This document shows positions 52,571 through 62,021 of a DNA stretch of 64,000 nt, piece by piece. Under the pieces are notes generated by a model. It saw only the letters and a program-made list of their open reading frames with translations. It searched no databases and was not told where the DNA came from. Position numbers and translations under genes: made by a program. Positions within the stretch are counted from its first letter, which is position 1. Every line of letters starts with the position of its first letter. Source of the stretch: Acidobacteriota bacterium (GTDB lineage: Bacteria; Acidobacteriota; Blastocatellia; Pyrinomonadales; Pyrinomonadaceae); contig JAHBSJ010000001.1 of assembly GCA_019639155.1 (NCBI GenBank), positions 186,001 to 250,000 on the forward strand. The letters run 5' to 3'.

Positions 52571-53980
52571 CTAATTTTCGATCTGAATATTGTAGCTTTT
52601 GATCTTGGAATTCAAGGTGGTCGCATTTAGCCCCAAGAGCCTTGCGGCCCGGGACTGATGGCCTCCCGTTTGCTTCAGAGCACGGCGTATAAGATCGATC
52701 TCGTACTTTCTGATCTCGTCGTAGAAGTTAATGCCTTTCGCAATGTCGATCTCGTCGGAAATGCCTGCTGACGAAGTAAAAAGCTTCAGGGCGAGTTCCG
52801 GGTCGCGGACCTCGGGCGTCAGGCAGTCCGCAGTGATCTCATTTCCCGGAGTGATGACGATAGCCCGTTCGATAATGTTCTCAAGCTCGCGGACGTTTCC
52901 CGGATAATTGTAGCTTTCAAGCAGCGAAAGAACTTCAGGTGCGAGATTTTCGGAAATTTCTCTGCCGTTCTCCTGCGAATATTTTCTGATAAAGAACTGA
53001 ACGAGAGGAAGAATATCCTCACGCCGGTTGCGAAGCGGCGGCAGTTCCAAAGGCACAACGGATAGCCGAAAATAGAGATCTTCCCGAAACTGTCCATTTC
53101 TGACAGCCTCTTTCAGATCAACGTTCGTCGCCGCCACGATACGGACATCGACCTTAACGGCAGTGGTGTCGCCGACAGGGATAAATTCCCGTTCTTGTAT
53201 CACTCTCAGGAGACGAACCTGTGTCTCCGGCCGCAAGTCGCCTATCTCGTCCAAGAAGATCGTCCCGTTATCTGCGACCTCAAAAAGCCCTTTTTTGGCA
53301 GCGATCGCGCCGGTAAAAGCTCCTTTGGTGTGGCCGAAGAGCTCGGATTCGAGCAATTCGGACGGAATATTTGAACAGTTGACTACGACGAATGGGCCGT
53401 TTGCCCGCGGACTGGCCTCGTGAATCGCCTTTGCAACAAGCTCTTTTCCCGTGCCGCTCTCGCCCGTGATCAGTACCGTTGAGCGGGCAGGAGCTACCCG
53501 ATCAACCAACCGGAAGATCTCCTCCATCACCTCGGAACGCCCGATAAAGCCTTCTCGCTTGACCGATCGGGACATCGCCTGCCGAAGATTTTGCCGCTCT
53601 TCTTCCTTTCGGCGGCTCTTTATTCCTTTGGCAACCAGCGCGAGTATCTGTTCGTTTTGGAATGGCTTGCGGATAACGCCTGCAGCACCTTTCTCCCATG
53701 CCGAGATCGCAGTATCAAAGGTCGCGTAGGCTGTTACCATAAGGATCACCGCTTCCGGGTCCTGCTTGATCAGTTCCTCCAGGGCAGTAAGGCCGCCGAT
53801 TCCGGGCATCGAAACATCCATCAGAACAACGTCGAAGGGCCTTTCTGAATAAGCAGCTACTGCGTCCTCGCCTGTGCGGGCAAGTTCGACCTTGTAACCT
53901 GCGCCTGAGAGGATCGCTTCCAGCACGTCGCGCATTATCTCTTCGTCATCGACGACAAGGATGTTTCCCTTCTTTGCCAT
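52571..53980 (-). CDS. NtrC-family sigma-54-dependent response regulator (orphan)
   Basis: 469 residues: a receiver domain with Asp55 (VVLMDVSMPG), an AAA+ domain with GESGTGKE, an intact GAFTGA loop and DEIGDLRPE, and a Fis-type DNA-binding helix pair at the end (HQSRAARLLGLNATTLNSKI). No kinase gene adjoins it. It lies upstream of, and in the same direction as, the TonB-dependent receptor gene with its sigma-54 promoter, which is its most likely target. Confidence 0.92.
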   Translation of the reverse strand: MAKKGNILVVDDEEIMRDVLEAILSGAGYKVELARTGEDAVAAYSERPFDVVLMDVSMPGIGGLTALEELIKQDPEAVILMVTAYATFDTAISAWEKGAAGVIRKPFQNEQILALVAKGIKSRRKEEERQNLRQAMSRSVKREGFIGRSEVMEEIFRLVDRVAPARSTVLITGESGTGKELVAKAIHEASPRANGPFVVVNCSNIPSELLESELFGHTKGAFTGAIAAKKGLFEVADNGTIFLDEIGDLRPETQVRLLRVIQEREFIPVGDTTAVKVDVRIVAATNVDLKEAVRNGQFREDLYFRLSVVPLELPPLRNRREDILPLVQFFIRKYSQENGREISENLAPEVLSLLESYNYPGNVRELENIIERAIVITPGNEITADCLTPEVRDPELALKLFTSSAGISDEIDIAKGINFYDEIRKYEIDLIRRALKQTGGHQSRAARLLGLNATTLNSKIKSYNIQIEN

Positions 53981-54081
53981 AAACTTTCAATATAAACTAT
54001 CCAAAGCTAATTCGAAACGCTGATCAGCAATGCTGACGATCCTAATTTCGCACGTTATCAGGCGTCAGATAAGCTTCGCAT

Positions 54082-54675
54082 ATGCGGCCCGTATACGACA
54101 GTTTCGCTAAATACTACGACATGCTGTTCGCCCCGGCAGAGCGGTTGTTCCTTGCCCGATCGCGCCGCGAGACGCTTTCACTGATTCCTGACGCTGCACG
54201 TACGCTGGAAATAGGCTCGGGCACCGGCTCCAACTTTCAGCATTACGGCAATTTTCATTCACCGGTGGCAAGTGAGGTATCTGCCGAAATGCTCCGGTTC
54301 GCGGCCGCCAAAACCTCGGCGATCTTGCTCGTTCGAGCCGACGCTCAGGATCTCCCGTTTACCGACAATTGTTTTGATGCGGCCTTTGCCACGTTGGTTT
54401 TTTGTTCGATAACGGAACCGGAGAGAGCGTTCTCAGAAATTATCAGGGTTGTCAGGCCCGGAGGAACTGTAGTTTTGCTAGAACACGTGAGGCCTGACGG
54501 CGTCTTGGGAAGATTTTTTGACGCATTGAACATTGCGACTTCCGCTTTGATAGACGACCATTTCAACCGAAGAACCGCGTTGACAGCGGAAGAATGCGGG
54601 TTGGAGGTGATCGAACTGCGCCGAAAGTTTGCCGGTATCATCAACCTTATCGTCTGCAGAGTGCCGTCTGCGTAG
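54082..54675 (+). CDS. Class I SAM-dependent methyltransferase
   Basis: 197 residues, UbiE/type-11 style: an N-terminal YDSFAKYYDMLF, SAM loop LEIGSGTGSN, acidic end of strand 2 in SEVSAEML, RADAQDLPF, and VRPGGTVVLLEHVRPDG. Methyl acceptor unknown; phospholipid or quinone methylation are possibilities. It is divergent from the sigma-54 activator gene and about 100 bases away. Confidence 0.82.
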   Translation: MRPVYDSFAKYYDMLFAPAERLFLARSRRETLSLIPDAARTLEIGSGTGSNFQHYGNFHSPVASEVSAEMLRFAAAKTSAILLVRADAQDLPFTDNCFDAAFATLVFCSITEPERAFSEIIRVVRPGGTVVLLEHVRPDGVLGRFFDALNIATSALIDDHFNRRTALTAEECGLEVIELRRKFAGIINLIVCRVPSA

Positions 54676-54770
54676 CACTTCGGAAGTAAACTTTTCGCCG
54701 TCAATTAGCGTAGAATTTAATTCAACGGCCGACAGGATATCTTTGCTTGCGGCCGAAAAGTGAAAGATAT

Positions 54771-56564
54771 ATGGCAATGTCAAAATCGGCTAAGGTCCTT
54801 TTGCTTCTGGGTGGCCTGTTTATTGGCCTTTTCATAATTGCGGTTGTTGCTCTCTTGTTTGCGGCTACTTCGATGAACAGGCCCTCCGTGTCGGACAACA
54901 GCGTCCTGCTGCTGACTGTAAGCGGTTCGATGCCCGATTTCGTCCCGGACGATCCATTTGCAAAAGCCCTCGGAGTGCAGCAGCCGCAATCTTTCACGGG
55001 ACTCCTCACGCAGTTGCGAAAAGCAAAAGTAGACAGCCGCATCGGCGCCGTTATGTTAGAGATCAATTTCCCTGACATCGGGTGGGCAAAAGCTGACGAG
55101 CTGCGAGACGCCATCGCTGATTTCAAGTACTCGGGAAAACCCGTCTATGCGTACATGGAGATCGGGACCAATCGTGAATACTACATCGCGACGGCCGCTG
55201 ACAGGATCTTTTTGCCTCCGCCGGGCGATCTTTATATAAACGGATTTGCAGCAGAAGCGATGTTCTACAAAGGATCGCTCGACAAACTTGGTATCGAGGC
55301 TGACGTCATTCAGATCGGGCCGAAATACAAGAACGCACCCGACCGCTATACCCGTACCGAGATGTCGGACGGCCAACGCGAAGTGATAAATGCAGTTCTT
55401 GACGAATATTATTCGCGGTTCACGAACGCAATCGCAGAAACCCGAAAAAAGCCGATCGAAGACGTTAAAGCCGCTGTCGACACGGCTCCGCACAACGCTT
55501 CGCAGGCATTGAAACTCGGGCTGATCGATGGCGCATTGTATCGAGAACACGTTGAAGAGGAACTGAGGAGAGCTCTGAACTATCGCGAGAACGAGCCTCT
55601 AAGGACCATCCGAGCGTCACAATACAGGGAGATCCCATCTGAGAGTCTCGGGCTGAACAACGGCGAAAAGGTAGCGGTGATCTTTGCGTCAGGGGCTATA
55701 AATGTCGGCAAGTCGAGCAGCGGGCCTCTCGCAGGCGAGATGGTAGGTTCGGACACCGTAGTTAAAGCCGTTAATGATGCTGCTAACGATGAATCGGTAA
55801 AAGCCATTGTTCTCCGCGTCGATTCCCCCGGAGGTTCGGCGCTAGCGTCCGACCTGATGTGGAATGCACTCGAAAATGCCAAGAGGAATAAGCCCGTCGT
55901 TGTTTCAATGGCAGATGCTGCTGCATCGGGCGGCTACTACATTGCGTGTAACGCCAACAAGATCGTCGCCCAGCCATCTACCATCACAGGATCGATCGGC
56001 GTGTTCCTTGGAAAACCCGTGATCAAGGGACTATATGATTGGCTTGGCATTTCCAGCGAATACGTCATGCGCGGCCGTAACGCGGGCATCTTTCGAGAGA
56101 CCGTAAAGTGGACGCCCGAGGAACGCGAAAAGATGACCGATCAGGCGAATACCATCTATTTCGACAATTTTATTCCGAAGGTCGCGGCCGGCCGCGGAAA
56201 GTCCGTGGAGGAGATAGACACCATAGGTCAAGGACGCGTCTGGACCGGGACGCAGGCAAAAGAGAACGGACTTGTTGACGAATTCGGAGGGCTGGAAAAA
56301 GCTATCGCTATCGCCCGCGATCTGGCCGGCCTGCCTTCAGACAGAGATGTCAAGCGGGTCGTGTTCCCGGCACCGCGGCCTTTCTTCGAAACGCTCTTGA
56401 ATCCGGAAGAGTCAATGCTTTTCGGTAACACAAAGACTGAAAAGGCCATCGCTGACTCGCTGCCTGCCGACGTTCGGCGAGCATTCAGATATTCTTCCCT
56501 TTTCGACCGTATGACATCAGGCGACGCAATGCTGATAATGCCCTATGAGTTGCGGATAAAATAG
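54771..56564 (+). CDS. sppA: Signal peptide peptidase SppA, long (67-kDa) type
   Basis: 597 residues from the ATG at 54771. An N-terminal membrane anchor (VLLLLGGLFIGLFIIAVVALL in parts) is followed by two tandem peptidase domains. The catalytic Ser386 is in AAASGGYYIACN, and the lysine partner in the first domain is Lys185 or Lys187 (GPKYKNAPDRY). It degrades signal peptides left in the membrane after lepB-type cleavage. A terminator follows. Confidence 0.93.
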   Translation: MAMSKSAKVLLLLGGLFIGLFIIAVVALLFAATSMNRPSVSDNSVLLLTVSGSMPDFVPDDPFAKALGVQQPQSFTGLLTQLRKAKVDSRIGAVMLEINFPDIGWAKADELRDAIADFKYSGKPVYAYMEIGTNREYYIATAADRIFLPPPGDLYINGFAAEAMFYKGSLDKLGIEADVIQIGPKYKNAPDRYTRTEMSDGQREVINAVLDEYYSRFTNAIAETRKKPIEDVKAAVDTAPHNASQALKLGLIDGALYREHVEEELRRALNYRENEPLRTIRASQYREIPSESLGLNNGEKVAVIFASGAINVGKSSSGPLAGEMVGSDTVVKAVNDAANDESVKAIVLRVDSPGGSALASDLMWNALENAKRNKPVVVSMADAAASGGYYIACNANKIVAQPSTITGSIGVFLGKPVIKGLYDWLGISSEYVMRGRNAGIFRETVKWTPEEREKMTDQANTIYFDNFIPKVAAGRGKSVEEIDTIGQGRVWTGTQAKENGLVDEFGGLEKAIAIARDLAGLPSDRDVKRVVFPAPRPFFETLLNPEESMLFGNTKTEKAIADSLPADVRRAFRYSSLFDRMTSGDAMLIMPYELRIK

Positions 56565-56593
56565 ATCGATCAGATCGAGTTCACTTTAAAGGG

Positions 56594-56616
56594 GCCCGGT
56601 TCTTATCGGGCTTTTT
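56594..56616 (+). terminator. Rho-independent terminator of sppA
   Basis: GCCCG (56594-56598) pairs with CGGGC (56607-56611), followed by a T run, 30 bases after the sppA stop. The stem is short but well placed. Confidence 0.7.
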
Positions 56617-56701
56617 CATTTTCTCTCTCGCAAAGATACCTTTTTTGCTGAATTTTCGCCTTACGGACTGAGGTGCCGCCATTCTCAGAAGCGGAAAAGT
56701 A

Positions 56702-59005
56702 ATGAGATCACTGAACCAAGTCTTTATGGCCGCAATTGTAGTTACTATTTTGTCTTCCCAATTCGCGTTCGGGCAGCAGGTCGCTAGCCGCCGTTCAAGC
56801 CCTAAAGCCGCTGCGGCGTGTTCCGCCGCTTGGACCGGAACTGTCAGCTACCGACGGTCGCAGTCTCAAAGCGAGACTAAAACGGTCGAGCGGGTATCCG
56901 GGCGGGGTCAAGACACCCGAAGTTGGGAAATGAAATATGATTACAATGCCCGCGTGTCGGTGGTTGAATCCGCTGAGCGAAACGGCTCAAGCTCAGGACG
57001 AGCGACGATCAACCACTCGTTTTCATCAATTGAAAAGGTGGACGCGGTCGAGAAAAATTCTTGTGACCGCGGTAAAACGTGGAAGGATATGCGTGGCACA
57101 TCGACCTCAAAAACGACCGCCAGCGCAAGTGCCACCGAATCTGCAAGCATTTCGGTCGGCGTTAACGATGACGGCTCATATGCTGTTAGCGTCGGATTGC
57201 CCCAAATACGCGGACAGGTCAGCGGCGAAACGACCTCCAGCTATAGCGGTCAATGTACGCCGAAAGAGGGTAAGACGTTAACTTCGCCCGCGTCCGAAAC
57301 AACGATCGATGGGAATTCATTGACGAGCGACGGCAGCCATAGGGTCGACCCGAATGATCCGAACCGCATATCCGGATCTTATACTCTTAGCCTTCCGGGT
57401 AATGTCACCGAAACCATTACGTGGAATCTTCAAAAATGCGGCGCGCCGCTCCGGATCACAGATCTCCGCTTCGAGCACATGAAGTTCCCTAATTGGGATG
57501 ATTGGCATGAGATCTCGGAGCAGGCCGGCACCATCGACGGTAACTTTGTAAAGATCAAAGCTACGGTATTGAATGCTTCGGGCGAATCGAAGTCCGGAAC
57601 GGTGAGATTCAAAGAAACATACAAAGGCGACAAATGGGACGGAGCAAGGCCCGACGGGCCGCTGTCAGACGCTGAAACCTCGTTCAGGCTGGATGCCGGT
57701 GAAGAACGAGAGGTCGAGATGATCTGGGACTCGTCCGGATATTCCTGGTATGACGATGGACGGCCAAGGTACCTGCAAAGGATCAAAGCTGAGCTTGAGG
57801 AAAAGGGGAAGAAAATAGATGAGATGACCAAGAATATAAAGGTCGCCCCCAAACCTGTTGTGCTGGTACATGGTTTGTGGAGCAATTGGAAGGCATGGGA
57901 AACGTGGCAGAACATTCTGACGACTTCGCACTCTTATGACTGGAAAGCGTTTCCCGTAGGTGAAAAACCGGACAAAGGCATTATGAACACGGGCGGTTCG
58001 TTCCTTTCGACGCAGCCGACGAATTCGATCGCCGAGAATGCCCGAGAGTTGGAGAAATATATCAAATACGCTCAGGAAGACCGCAACGCATGGCATGTGG
58101 ACATAGTCGCCCATTCAATGGGCGGTCTTATCTCGCGATACTACATAGCCCAGATCATGGACGCCCAGTCGCCGGACGGACGCCCTAAGGTCTCGCGTTT
58201 GATCATGCTGGGAACGCCGAACATGGGTTCACCGTGCGCCGACGTGATGGATCTCGCATTCGAGTTAACCGGAAACAGGGTCGAGGCTGTCAGGCAGCTT
58301 CGTCAGGATCATGCGGCGGGCTTTAACCGCATCAACACGGCACGAAAGGGCGTGAAATTCTCCGCCCTCGCGGGCAACCCTCTGCCGACAATGTGCAAGT
58401 CCGTGGTTTGGAATGACGGCGTCGTCTCGGTGCCTTCGGCTAAATGGAATGTTAGCGATACTGCCGAATCGAAGAGTCTTCATACCGACCTTACGGGCAC
58501 AGCCGATTTCTCGAACTTTGTGAAACCGCGATTGGCTGTCGGCCCTAAAGGGGATCACAACCCTGCGGCTCCTGAAACGCCGCAAGCCGCTAATTTGATC
58601 GAAGTAGATGCACGAACGCCGTTGCGGTCGCGAAGCTATGGAGCGGCGACGACTTGGTTTGCAGCTTATGATCCGGGCGTCGATCCGTCAGTAGCGTCCG
58701 GTCCTTTCGCGAGATCAGTCGATGTCGCCGCGAAACAGACGGTCGAAATAGAGATCCCGGTGGCTGCAGCGTCAAATTTCGGCGTTACCTTCATGGCAGA
58801 CCCAAGTATTTCAGTTTTGCTGGTCGATGCTAATGGACAAGTTGTCGGGCGCGATGATTCGGGATCACCGGGATCGCGGAGTTGGTTCCGTTCCATCTTC
58901 TACGACAAACCGATCTCCGCCGCAACATGGAAATTGAGGGTCGAAAACACCGGCGACCGCGAACATCGCATTGTCGTAACGACATGGGCTGACGCGACGC
59001 GTTGA
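56702..59005 (+). CDS. Secreted alpha/beta hydrolase (lipase/PGAP1-like) with extra domains
   Basis: 767 residues: a signal peptide to FAFGQ, about 360 residues of Ser/Thr-rich, beta-rich sequence, then an alpha/beta hydrolase domain from VVLVHGLWSNWKAW. The nucleophile Ser472 sits in VAHSMGGLISRYY. The last 140 residues look like a beta-sandwich, possibly a pre-peptidase-type domain. It could be an extracellular esterase or lipase. The large N-terminal region is not recognised and may set the target. Confidence 0.82.
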   Translation: MRSLNQVFMAAIVVTILSSQFAFGQQVASRRSSPKAAAACSAAWTGTVSYRRSQSQSETKTVERVSGRGQDTRSWEMKYDYNARVSVVESAERNGSSSGRATINHSFSSIEKVDAVEKNSCDRGKTWKDMRGTSTSKTTASASATESASISVGVNDDGSYAVSVGLPQIRGQVSGETTSSYSGQCTPKEGKTLTSPASETTIDGNSLTSDGSHRVDPNDPNRISGSYTLSLPGNVTETITWNLQKCGAPLRITDLRFEHMKFPNWDDWHEISEQAGTIDGNFVKIKATVLNASGESKSGTVRFKETYKGDKWDGARPDGPLSDAETSFRLDAGEEREVEMIWDSSGYSWYDDGRPRYLQRIKAELEEKGKKIDEMTKNIKVAPKPVVLVHGLWSNWKAWETWQNILTTSHSYDWKAFPVGEKPDKGIMNTGGSFLSTQPTNSIAENARELEKYIKYAQEDRNAWHVDIVAHSMGGLISRYYIAQIMDAQSPDGRPKVSRLIMLGTPNMGSPCADVMDLAFELTGNRVEAVRQLRQDHAAGFNRINTARKGVKFSALAGNPLPTMCKSVVWNDGVVSVPSAKWNVSDTAESKSLHTDLTGTADFSNFVKPRLAVGPKGDHNPAAPETPQAANLIEVDARTPLRSRSYGAATTWFAAYDPGVDPSVASGPFARSVDVAAKQTVEIEIPVAAASNFGVTFMADPSISVLLVDANGQVVGRDDSGSPGSRSWFRSIFYDKPISAATWKLRVENTGDREHRIVVTTWADATR

Positions 59006-59059
59006 CTTTTGTGAGCTTGAGGCTTACGATTTCCGCAACATTTCCTTTGGAGGGCATTT

Positions 59060-59461
59060 ATGCGGATAGTACTTGGCGTCGTTGCGGGCTTCATAGCCTG
59101 GTCGATCGTCTGGGTTGGCAGCGAAGGAACCTTGGGCCGCTTTTGGGGTGAATTCGCCGAACACTCTGCTGCGGCGGAAAGGGCATTTGTAAATGGCGAG
59201 GTGCTTAATTCTTCTCCGATGATCGCCGTGGTCAACCTGATCCGCAGCTTTATTACATCCATAATCGGCGGATATATCGCAGCACTCGTCGCGGGCGAAT
59301 ATCGACGTGTAACAATGTTCCTTGGAGCGATACTGGTAGCTGTTGGCGTGGGCGTGGAGTATATGTTCTGGAATCTTGCGCCTGCTTGGTACCACATCAT
59401 TTTCGTTCTGATGCTCTATCCGATGACGGTGCTCGGCGGCCGTCTGCGGCGTTCGAATTAG
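59060..59461 (+). CDS. Small four-helix membrane protein
   Basis: 133 residues with four hydrophobic segments and short loops (VVAGFIAWSIVWVG, LIRSFITSIIGGYIAAL, VTMFLGAILVAVGVGV, IIFVLMLYPMTVLGG). The ATG follows TTTGGAGGGC. Its last 65 bases overlap the convergent Cys-cluster gene. Family not recognised. Confidence 0.72.
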   Translation: MRIVLGVVAGFIAWSIVWVGSEGTLGRFWGEFAEHSAAAERAFVNGEVLNSSPMIAVVNLIRSFITSIIGGYIAALVAGEYRRVTMFLGAILVAVGVGVEYMFWNLAPAWYHIIFVLMLYPMTVLGGRLRRSN

Positions 59462-59966
59462 TCCGCAGCGTGTTGGCGAGAGCGGTCGGGATCGGCAGCA
59501 TGGTCCCGACGCCATAGGTCTTTGTATTCAGATCCGCTACGGCGGCCTCTGCATCATCGAGCAGCTCTTCGGGCGGAAGATCATCCCGGCTTTCGTAACA
59601 GGCGTGGAATATGCACGGCATCGGCTTTGCTTGGTCATGAACCAAACAGCCGGTGCCTTTTACGTACAATGGACAGGCGAAGAATTCCGTTCCCGACGAT
59701 ATCTTCTCTGAAGCGGCATTGACACGCTCACGAACGGCTTGCTTTTGACGGACATCCAAATTATCGATCACGCATTTGATCGCTGCAGCCTCAAGTTGAG
59801 TGATACGGACGTTCACAAAATGCTCGTCAGTACAGCAAACACCTTGAGTTTCGCACGTTGAGCAATCCTTTGCCCGCAACTCGTACTCCGAGACGACACG
59901 TTGGCGAAAACCATCTCTTATTGCAGAAAGCCGGGTGAGGGCTGTTGTTTCGGAGAGAAACCGCAT
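59397..59966 (-). CDS. YkgJ-like cysteine-cluster protein
   Basis: 189 residues. Cys35, Cys38, Cys44 and Cys45 (DCSTCETQGVCC), followed by FFACPLY, GCLVHDQAKPMPC and HACYE, give the pattern of the YkgJ iron/zinc-chelating family. The C-terminus is hydrophilic and may be disordered. Its 3' end overlaps the membrane-protein gene by 65 bases. The function of the family is unclear. Confidence 0.72.
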   Translation of the reverse strand: MRFLSETTALTRLSAIRDGFRQRVVSEYELRAKDCSTCETQGVCCTDEHFVNVRITQLEAAAIKCVIDNLDVRQKQAVRERVNAASEKISSGTEFFACPLYVKGTGCLVHDQAKPMPCIFHACYESRDDLPPEELLDDAEAAVADLNTKTYGVGTMLPIPTALANTLRTNSNAADGRRAPSSDRASERK

Positions 59967-60038
59967 CAGACGAACCTAGCTTAAATATACCTGCGGACAT
60001 CTTCCATGTTAAAATCCCAGTATTGAACTAGGAGAGAT

Positions 60039-60500
60039 ATGCTCAAAGAAGGCGACAAGGCACCTGCTTTTACTACGACCAACCAGGACGGAAAGAAAGT
60101 AAGACTCAGCGAATACAAAGGCAAGCGAGTAGCTCTTTATTTCTATTCGAAAGATGACACGCCGGGCTGCACGAAAGAGGCATGTTCATTTCGCGATGCT
60201 GACGATGTTTTCAGAAAAAAGGGCATCGTTGTCCTAGGAGTTTCGATCGACGACGAAAAGTCGCATCAAAAATTTATTTCGAAATACCAGTTGCCGTTCG
60301 ATCTGCTTGCCGATTCGGACAAAAGCATCGTCGAGGCATACGGTGTTTGGGGCGAAAAATCGATGTACGGCAAAAAGTATATGGGCACGCACCGCAAGAC
60401 CTTTTTGATCGACGAAAGAGGCAAGATCGTTAAGATCTTTGACAAAGTAAAGGTCGCGGAGCACGCCGATGAGGTTTTGGAGGCTTTTGGTGAAAAGTAG
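60039..60500 (+). CDS. bcp: Thioredoxin-dependent peroxiredoxin (Bcp/PrxQ)
   Basis: Reduces hydrogen peroxide and organic peroxides. 153 residues; peroxidatic Cys44 and resolving Cys49 lie in DDTPGCTKEACSFRD, five residues apart as in PrxQ. GVSIDDEKSHQKF and the THRKTFLID segment are also typical. The ATG follows AGGAGAG. The rhodanese lipoprotein gene starts inside its last codons. Confidence 0.95.
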   Translation: MLKEGDKAPAFTTTNQDGKKVRLSEYKGKRVALYFYSKDDTPGCTKEACSFRDADDVFRKKGIVVLGVSIDDEKSHQKFISKYQLPFDLLADSDKSIVEAYGVWGEKSMYGKKYMGTHRKTFLIDERGKIVKIFDKVKVAEHADEVLEAFGEK

Positions 60501-60927
60501 TTCTAAACTTGGTGTATTTATTTTGGCCGTCGCAGCAGCGGCTCTGGTTTCGGGTTGCACAAGCAACACCTTGCCGGCATATCGTGCCTACGCAAACGAC
60601 GCTGATGTTCCGCGGATCAACGTTGAAGAAGCGAAGAAGGACGTCGACGCCGGTATTGCGGTTATCGTCGATTCGAGACCTGCATTCGCATTCAAACACG
60701 AACGTATCGCCGATTCATTGAATGTTGTTTGGGGCTCGTCCGAAGATGCTTACGGAGTTTTGCCGAAAGACAAAAAGATCATCGTTTACTGCTCCTGTGC
60801 GGCTGAGCACACAAGCGCGGCACTCGCATACCAAATGAACCAAAAAGGCATTGCAAATACGTACGCTTTGGTAGGAGGCACCGCAGCCTGGAAGAACGCA
60901 GGCTATCCCATGGCGAGCGGAGATTAG
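60490..60927 (+). CDS. Rhodanese-domain lipoprotein
   Basis: The GTG at 60490 follows GGAGG at eight bases and overlaps the bcp stop, so the genes are coupled. 145 residues: lipobox LVSGC with Cys23, then a rhodanese domain (VIVDSRPAFAFKHERIADS) with catalytic-loop cysteines in VYCSCAAEHTS. A periplasmic sulfur-transfer or redox role beside a peroxiredoxin is plausible. It converges with the epimerase gene by a four-base overlap. Confidence 0.83.
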   Translation: MKSSSKLGVFILAVAAAALVSGCTSNTLPAYRAYANDADVPRINVEEAKKDVDAGIAVIVDSRPAFAFKHERIADSLNVVWGSSEDAYGVLPKDKKIIVYCSCAAEHTSAALAYQMNQKGIANTYALVGGTAAWKNAGYPMASGD

Positions 60928-62021
60928 AACCTGAGCAATTCGTCGCAAATACGCTCCGCCGCTTTGCCATCCCAGAGCGGCGGTATTTTTGTGCCTGCAT
61001 CGGTCGTCCCGCTGTTCAAAACCTTCATCGCTGCGTCAACGATCTTGTCGCGGTCGGTACCGACCAATACGTTCGTACCCATTTCAATAGTGATCGGCCG
61101 CTCAGTGTTGTTGCGAAGCGTCAGGCACGGAATACCTAGAACGGCCGTCTCTTCCTGCAGTCCGCCCGAATCGGTCAATACCAGTCGTGCACCGCTGTAA
61201 AGCCGCATAAAATCGAGGTAACCGAGCGGTTCCACCATCATTACACCGGCACTTGACAGCTTGTCCTTAAGGTCGAATTCCTCGATCTTTGCTCGCGTCC
61301 GTGGATGCACAGGAAACACGATCGGCAGTTTATTAGCGATCTCGATCAGAGCATCCGCGATACCGGAGAAGGTCTCTTGCTCATCAACATTGGACGGCCG
61401 ATGTAATGTAAGAACCGCGTAATTGTTTTCAGTCAGGCCGATATCTTCGCGGATCGTCGATGATCCTGATATTTGAATGTGTTCAAGCAGCGAATCGATC
61501 ATCACGTTGCCGACGAAGCGGATCTTCTCAGCCGGTATTCCCTCAGCCGCGAGATTCTCATCAGCATCTTGGGATGTTGTCAGCAACAGATCCGAAATGG
61601 AATCGGTCAGGATCCGGTTGATCTCCTCCGGCATTGTTCGATCCCGCGAACGAAGTCCAGCCTCGATGTGGGCTACGCGGATGCCCAGCTTTGCACAAAC
61701 CAAGGCACACGCGATGGTCGAATTGACGTCGCCGACAACCACGACCCAATCGGGCTGATGTTCGAGCACAACGGGCTCGAACTCAGTCATTATCATTGCG
61801 GTTTGAACTGCATGAGATGCTGAGCCGACGCCGAGGTAAATATCAGGCCGCGGCATTTTCAGATCGTCAAAAAATGCATCCGACATCGCCGCATCGTAAT
61901 GCTGGCCCGTGTGGACGATCATCGGTTCAAACTCGTCAGGCCGCCGATTCATCTCGGCATAAATCGGCGCGACCTTCATAAAATTTGGGCGTGCCCCTGC
62001 TACGAGAATGACCTTTAACAT
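60924..62021 (-). CDS. wecB: UDP-N-acetylglucosamine 2-epimerase (non-hydrolysing)
   Basis: Interconverts UDP-GlcNAc and UDP-ManNAc for surface polysaccharide. 365 residues: GARPNFMKVAPI, HTGQHYD, HIEAGLRSRDRTMPEE, LTLHRPSNVDE and LTDSGGLQEETAVLGIPC are all family landmarks. Its ATG follows the stop of the dehydrogenase gene directly, so both enzymes are made together. Confidence 0.94.
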   Translation of the reverse strand: MLKVILVAGARPNFMKVAPIYAEMNRRPDEFEPMIVHTGQHYDAAMSDAFFDDLKMPRPDIYLGVGSASHAVQTAMIMTEFEPVVLEHQPDWVVVVGDVNSTIACALVCAKLGIRVAHIEAGLRSRDRTMPEEINRILTDSISDLLLTTSQDADENLAAEGIPAEKIRFVGNVMIDSLLEHIQISGSSTIREDIGLTENNYAVLTLHRPSNVDEQETFSGIADALIEIANKLPIVFPVHPRTRAKIEEFDLKDKLSSAGVMMVEPLGYLDFMRLYSGARLVLTDSGGLQEETAVLGIPCLTLRNNTERPITIEMGTNVLVGTDRDKIVDAAMKVLNSGTTDAGTKIPPLWDGKAAERICDELLRF

